From the NCBI GenBank assembly GCA_004335635.1, contig QAXH01005640.1, positions 1 to 64,000 of the forward strand: a DNA stretch of 64,000 nt, given 5' to 3'. Positions 58,527 through 64,000 of the stretch are shown one piece after another; the stretch's first letter is position 1, and each line of letters begins with the position of its first letter. Both the position numbers and the translations under genes were made by a program. The stretch is from Chloromonas sp. AAM2 (lineage: Eukaryota; Chlorophyta; Chlorophyceae; Chlamydomonadales; Chlamydomonadaceae). Under the pieces are notes generated by a model that saw only the letters and a program-made list of their open reading frames with translations, had not been told where the DNA came from and ran no database searches.

Positions 58527-61500
58527 CTATCGGCGTCGAGCACGCAGTTGGCTTGCATTCAAGCCCGCAGACCCTTTCTGCCCACTCCTGGGAGCCGTCA
58601 GTGGCAAGGACAAGCCTGCCTGCTGTACCTCCTGCTGCTGTTGCTTAGCTCCGGATACCCGCGATGGTGACGAAGCACCTGGTTGCCTTGCCGGCTGCTG
58701 CTGCTGCTGCTGCTGCTTCTGGTGCTGTTCCTCTGACTGTTCTTTCGTAGGACCATTCCGCTGCTGCTGTTGCTGCTTGCCTGCAGCTGCAGTGCTCATG
58801 GACCGTTGTGGTGCAGCAGAGTATGCTGGCCCCTCTTGTGCCCTGCCCCTGCCACGCAACGGCCCTGAGCTGTGCGATCTGATGCCCACTGTGATGTCCA
58901 ACAGACTAGGGCTAGAGCTTGTCTCGTCTGACTGTGACGGCATGGCGGATGGACCTGCCAACGGTGCTGTGGCTGCAGGCTGGTTGTCAGGCTGCACATG
59001 AGCATCAGACAGGGCAAGTGCTGCACCCTGTGTAATCGGTTCACTCCCTGATGGAATGCCAGCTGGCGCATTGGTGCCTAGCAAAACAGCACCAGTGGGC
59101 ACTTGAGGCTGTGGCGGAAGCGCCAGATTGAAACTTTGTGGAATGGCATGTGAAGCACCTTGTTCGTGCACCTGCCTGGGGGTAGGCTCTGGCGCTGGCA
59201 CAGCTCCTTTGCCTGCACCAGCCAGATTGTATGCTGGCTGTATTGGCTGATGCTGAGGCGGTTGTGATGATGGCATGGCATCAGGCTGGGTCATCAACCC
59301 CTGTGATTCAGGAGTGGCCCTTGATGGTCCCTGTGCAGGCTGTGCCGTTCCGTGCAGGCCGGACGGGGCAGGCGATGTGCTCTGGACAGCCATGGGTCTC
59401 GCAGACGCTGCAGCACCCGTTCCAGCAGGCCGATCCTCAGCAGGCTGTCCTGCCATAGCAGTAAGAGGGCGTCTGTCTGCAGGTTTAGCGCTGCCTGGGG
59501 CTGTAGGCAGTGGATTCTGTGCCGGCATCTGCTGCATAGCCACCGCATCTGAACTGCTGACTGAGCTTGCAAGCTTCTGCGGCGGCGGCTTCACTGCCTG
59601 CAATCGTGTCCGAAGCGTTACTGCCCTACGAGATAGCATGGGTACTGGTACTGGGATAGGACGTTTCCCTTCTGCCTTCGGCTCCGGCCTTTGATCGGCA
59701 ACAGGCGAGCCTTCCACAGCTGCTTGGCCAGAGGTCTCAACAACCCTAGGCTTGGAAGCAGGCCCACGTGTCGCTTCCTGCTGACCATGTGGCTCTGCCC
59801 GGCCCGGCCCCCCTGCTTGTTGGACACCATAGCCTGACGGTGTACCGCTCACAGCAGCTGTGCGCCGTGGATTGATCACAGGCGGCGAACCAGTGCCAGT
59901 GCTGGCAGTGCCTGCTGACGGCTGTGGTGTGGGCCTGGATGGGCCAGGCGTGGGCTGCTGTGACGTGTGTGGAGGCTTGCGTGGTGCAACGGTAGGCGGC
60001 CAGGTTGCCAAGCGTGGTGGAGAGGGTGTGGACATGCGAGATGGTGTGGGTGCGGGTGGAGAGTTGGATACAGGGGCCTGGCGGGGTGGTGTCAGTGTAG
60101 GTTGTTGTGTGGAAGTAGGCTGAAACATGGACGTGCGAGGAGGAGATGACATGGGCTGCGACGTGGGCATGCGAGATGGTGTGGGAGCGGGTTGACGTGC
60201 GGTGGAGCGTGCAGCAGCACTGGCTGCAGCGGCGTTTGGAGCTGTGGGGCCGGCAGGGGAAGGCGACTTAGCTGACGGCAACACACCAAAAGGCACGGTG
60301 ACATTCTGCAATGGTGAGCTGGCCGACTCACTCCCGCGGCTTGGCGACACTGTTTGCTGACGTGCTAGGTGCACACGCGGTCTGCGCCTTGGAAGGGGCA
60401 CGCTTGGAGCGGGTGACCTTGCCCCGACACCAGGCTGTTGCACGTCTGTTCTGTCAGTGCTTGTTGCACCAGGCTGCTGGATGCCACTTTGCATGCCAGA
60501 ACCGCTCTGTGCGCTACCATTGCTACTCACTTGCTGCGAGCCGAACTGTTGCGATCCAGGATTGGCTGCACCCTGCCATGTGCCGTTGATATAGCTTGGC
60601 TGAGCAGGCCTGCTGGCCTCTCGCGAGAAACCGCTCTGCTGCCGACTGTAGCTCTGTTGCGTGCTGCCATCATAACCATCAGCTGGGCCAAAGTACTGCA
60701 CACTAGCATTACCATGACCTTGAGGTGTACCGTTACTGCTGCTGCTGGTTTGTGCCATGGCAGTTTGGTGCGTTTGCTGCCGACTATTGCCATTCTGCAG
60801 CTCACCAGCCTGACTGTATCCTGGTTGCACACTGCCACATCTGTTACTGTAGCTGTGCACACCAATTGCCATTTGCTGGCTACCGTTGCTGCTGCTGCCG
60901 TAACCCTGCTGTGTGCTACCCAAGTCATTTAAACTCATTGGTTCAGCAGACCACACAGCGCCACTGCCTGGGCCCTGCATGCCATCAGGCCCATCAAGCG
61001 ACACGACTTCGTGAGGAAACCTGTCAACCTGCTGTTGCCCAACCATGTCAAGAACCTCCTGTCGATCATTGTTCCTTTGCTGCATGCCGGGAGCTTTCTG
61101 AGATGCAGTTGTTTCCAGGTTCAAGGGGCGTGTTGGTCGGGTGCCTCTACGGGGCGCAAGGGGCATGGGCGCGGGTGGGAATACAATCGGCGGGTACGGC
61201 AGCTGGCGTGGGGAATACAATCGGCGGGTACGGCAGCTGGCGTGGCGCTTGCTCCTGCTCCTGATTCGAGGTCTGCTCCTGCACCGGAGGCTGCTCAGAA
61301 TCAGCGAACAGAGCGTGTTCGGTGCGTGCTGCGAGGAGGGTGTTGCGGGGTCGGTCCTGGCCGTCATGTGTTGAATTGGCCAGGGCCTTGGAGGTGGTGA
61401 CCAGGAACAGCAGCCGGCGACCACGTGTGACGGCTGTGTACAGTAGCTTGCGCTGCTGCAAACTCTCTGCACACACAAGACAAAGCATCAGCCGCAGTGC

Positions 61501-64000
61501 TGTGAGTACATGCTATTACTGCACAGGCATTTTGAGTCACAAAACAGCAGACATGGCAGCTGAGTACATTGAAGTGACCTTCTGCATTGATGAAGAAACA
61601 AGCCAGCTCTACTCGCGTCATCAGCTTTACACAGCTGAAAGAGTCACGGTCAATTGTTCAAGGTATACTGCACATGGCATATTCAGGAGCTGCCTGGCCT
61701 GTCACCCACTCGCAGCGCTGTCGTGCATGACCATGATGACCACTGGGTACTCGGCACCCTGCGCCTTGTGCACCGTGGTGGCCCAAGCCAGCTGCAGCTG
61801 GAACTGCTCCTTGCCGCAGTAGGAAACTATGTGCGCTCTTTTGTCCTCGCCGCCGGGTCGAGGCGCGAATGCAACCTGAAAGTGGACGAGAAACAGGCGG
61901 CCTTGCGCACACCGATTTCTGATGTCTGAACCATTAGTAGGCAGTTTGCGCTGGCTGGACGGCTCGTTCGGCGATTACAGTGCCGATAAGGGTGATTCGT
62001 CATTGCGTCATCATCGCGTCACGAACTTTGTCCTTCCTCTCCGTCCCCCGCCTTCAATCAAACTAGTGAAGTTGACGCACCTTGATTTGGAGGACATCGC
62101 TGTCACGATGATGGCCTTTGAATTATGCTCCTCGAGGGCAATCTTTTGGCATGGCATGACCTGAGATTACAGCTCAAAATGAGGACCCACCCTGATAGTC
62201 CTCGTCCGCTCGTCCTCTTTCGTGACTTGCTGGACCGTGCCCAGGTCGCCGTTGAACACCTCAGTCTCGTAGTTGTTTTCAATCTGCAGCCGGTGATCAA
62301 AACTTTCCGGATCAAAACAGCCAGGCGGTATGACGCAGGTACAAGGCAATATGACGCCGTTTTCTTCGGCCACCAAGGCGTAGTCGGTGCGAGAGCGCAA
62401 ATCAATCACTGGCTTCTCTCCGGGTAGTGCTTGTTGCATGTAAGTGCACAACCCGCTGGGCTTCCCTTGGCTGGTTGTGCTTTGCATCACAAGCTGTTAT
62501 CATCCGCAGTATGCCCATGCGTACCTGAACCACCCTGTCGCCCTGGCGCATAGGAAGTCCTCCGGTGGGCGCTGGAATTAACTTGGACGCAATCCACGGG
62601 TTCATGATAGGTTGCAGCATGCGGTTGAGAGAGGTCGTGCCAGCCTGGTTGCTGGCCTGCTTGGTAGCAGACAGCACCTGCAAAACCAAGGTGCAACCAG
62701 GTGCAGTAAACAGCAGAGAACAGAACGGCGGCATTTCCACTGCCATCCTCCCGCTTGCACACCCGCCCGAACAGCCATGACGTCCTTGCCTCCGCAGCAA
62801 CCTAACCAGGAGCCTGGCACAGGTCGATGCCCTGCCCTCATCTGCGTGCCATTCTCTTGGCCTACCAACTGTGCCCTGCTTCCCACAGGCCACTGCCTTG
62901 GCAAGACCATACCATAGCCGCTGGCGTTCGTTCTCCCCAACCTCATGTGGGACTGGCTCAGCTGCGCATATCATGGCTGCTGGCAGCTGTCTCTCCCACC
63001 TGCACATCCGAGGTGACGTCCACCCCCGCACGCGACAGTGCCTGCACCAGCTCCGAGACCACACGTGCCGCATGCGTGTCCGACCCCTCCTCCATCACCA
63101 CCACCCCGTCACCGCCCAGAGCGTCACGCATCTCACTGATCGCCTGGAAAGGCAACGCACATGCACAGCGAGGTCAAGCAAGAACAGGCACTACACGTGC
63201 ACGTGAACAGGCAGTGCACATGCGCTGTGAGGTCAGGCAACACCAGCTGCCACCGGGCGTGTTACCTACTCCCCTGCCTTTCACACTTAGCCGAATCCTG
63301 AACCCTCAGTCCAATCCAATCCTAATTCGCACATATTTGCTGCTGCCATGCCACCCATATGATTGCTCCCAGTAGCTGCTGCTGCTGCACCTGGTTACCG
63401 TGTTGCATGAATTGCCCTCAGTACAACCTGCCAGCTGCTGCCCCAGGTTGACCGTGTTGCGTGAACCCGTGTCTGGCTTGCAACCGCACCTTTGCTGATG
63501 CCAGCTGCTGCTTATCCTGGACATCCTCCACCCTTGTCACCAGTGGCTTGACGGGGCTCAGGCGGCACGAGCCGTCGGGCAACGCGACGTGTGCCCCCCC
63601 AGGCGCCCCGGCAGTTCCCGATCGCATGCGGGAGAGCACCTCTTCCAGTGACATCTGAGGCATGCCGTCACTGCTGCTGCTGCTGCTTGCAACAGGACTC
63701 CTTCCTGTGCAGGAAGCCGTATCAAGGGCAGTTGCAGCTGGAATCAGCAAACACACCATGTGCTTGACGGCGTCAATGCCAAATGTTCAATGCACATTGT
63801 CTTGAAAATCTCGGTATTGTAGTTGTTGTGAAGCTGGTGCAAACTTCATATGCTTGATGGGCCGTACTGATGCCCAATGTTCAATGCAAAGCAAAGCGTG
63901 GAAGGACTGGCACATTGCAGCCTGTTCAGCACGAGCATGTACCCCTGCCTGATCTCGCTCAGACTCACCATGGATGACCTTGTGTGCGCCTGCCACAATC
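58527..64000 (-). CDS. RecD2/UvrD_C-type SF1 helicase, 5' part off the window, long disordered tail; frameshifted
   Basis: In-phase exons: >64000-63969, 63704-63490, 63143-63000, 62677-62525, 62283-about 62187, 62115-62081, 61875-61710, and a last exon from 61466. Motifs match the C-terminal half of RecD-like SF1B helicases: IVAGAHKVIHG, SLNRMLQPIMNP, MRQGDRVVQ, IENNYETEVFNGDLGTV, LAWATTVHKAQGAEYP (motif V) and LLYTAVTRGRRLLFL (motif VI, Arg finger). Walker A and B would lie beyond the right edge. Such helicases unwind DNA 5'-3' with ATP. Motif VI continues in a frame that stops at 61147. A roughly 880-codon Gln/Ser/Pro/Ala-rich frame (to the stop at 58527) follows in another frame, and the switch coincides with a 34-bp tandem duplication at 61177-61244. 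As written the protein ends about 80 residues past motif VI. Confidence 0.8.
61177..61244. repeat. Perfect 34-bp tandem duplication inside the helicase last exon
   Basis: 61177-61210 and 61211-61244 are identical (unit starts GGGAATACAATCGGCGGGTA). On the minus strand both copies encode RQLPYPPIVFP, but in different frames, because 34 is not a multiple of three. Confidence 0.97.

Noticed and set aside
61177..61244. Removal of one 34-bp copy by splicing
   Set aside because: The only GT..AG pair would excise about 29 nt, too short for a spliceosomal intron, and would not restore the frame.

Overview
This is nuclear DNA from an intron-rich eukaryote, most likely a chlorophyte green alga. The evidence is short exons with GT-AG (and several GC-AG) introns, plastid- or mitochondrion-type leaders, a sperm-tail PG-rich (ciliary) protein, an SOS1-type Na+/H+ antiporter with a cyclic-nucleotide-binding domain, and a plant/algal UPF0187 bestrophin-like channel. 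The species cannot be fixed from the sequence. Two runs of N (10236-10267 and 35839-36037) show it is a draft assembly. All gene models were built by eye from splice consensus, conserved motifs and strict reading-phase continuity; none has been checked against transcripts or databases.

Layout. 2.2-3.05 kb (-): two-exon bL35-like mitochondrial ribosomal protein. 4.8-15.7 kb (-): 21 phase-consistent exons of a coiled-coil/GAF protein ending in two dynein-stalk-like units; its 5' end is not resolved, and candidate exons lie at 16.9-18.0 kb. 18.3-19.4 kb (+): Myb/SANT-like protein. 21.2-22.9 kb (-): LEA group 3-like protein with a plastid-type leader. 24.6-25.1 kb (-): small STPGR protein. 27.5 kb (-): isolated coiled-coil exon. 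28.6-46.8 kb (-): a roughly 18-kb, 32-exon SOS1-type antiporter whose introns hold two copies of a terminal-inverted-repeat element, a 43-bp satellite and a 95-bp duplication. 49.1-53.8 kb (+): 11-exon bestrophin-like anion channel, divergent from the antiporter. 56.2-57.3 kb (-): conserved small membrane protein. 58.5-64.0 kb (-): RecD2/UvrD_C-type helicase running off the right edge, with a very long Gln/Ser/Pro tail separated from the helicase frame by a 34-bp tandem duplication.

Functional themes. The antiporter and the bestrophin-like channel are divergent ion-transport neighbours separated by about 2.3 kb. The STPGR protein, and possibly the GAF/stalk protein, suggest a ciliated cell. 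No operon-like logic, RNA gene or CRISPR array was seen. The most distinctive material is a dispersed repeat family with the core TTTGCCAGTTCTGGGACA (at least 12 sites), the transposon-like copies inside one gene, the recurrent GC-AG introns, and the GAF/double-stalk architecture.
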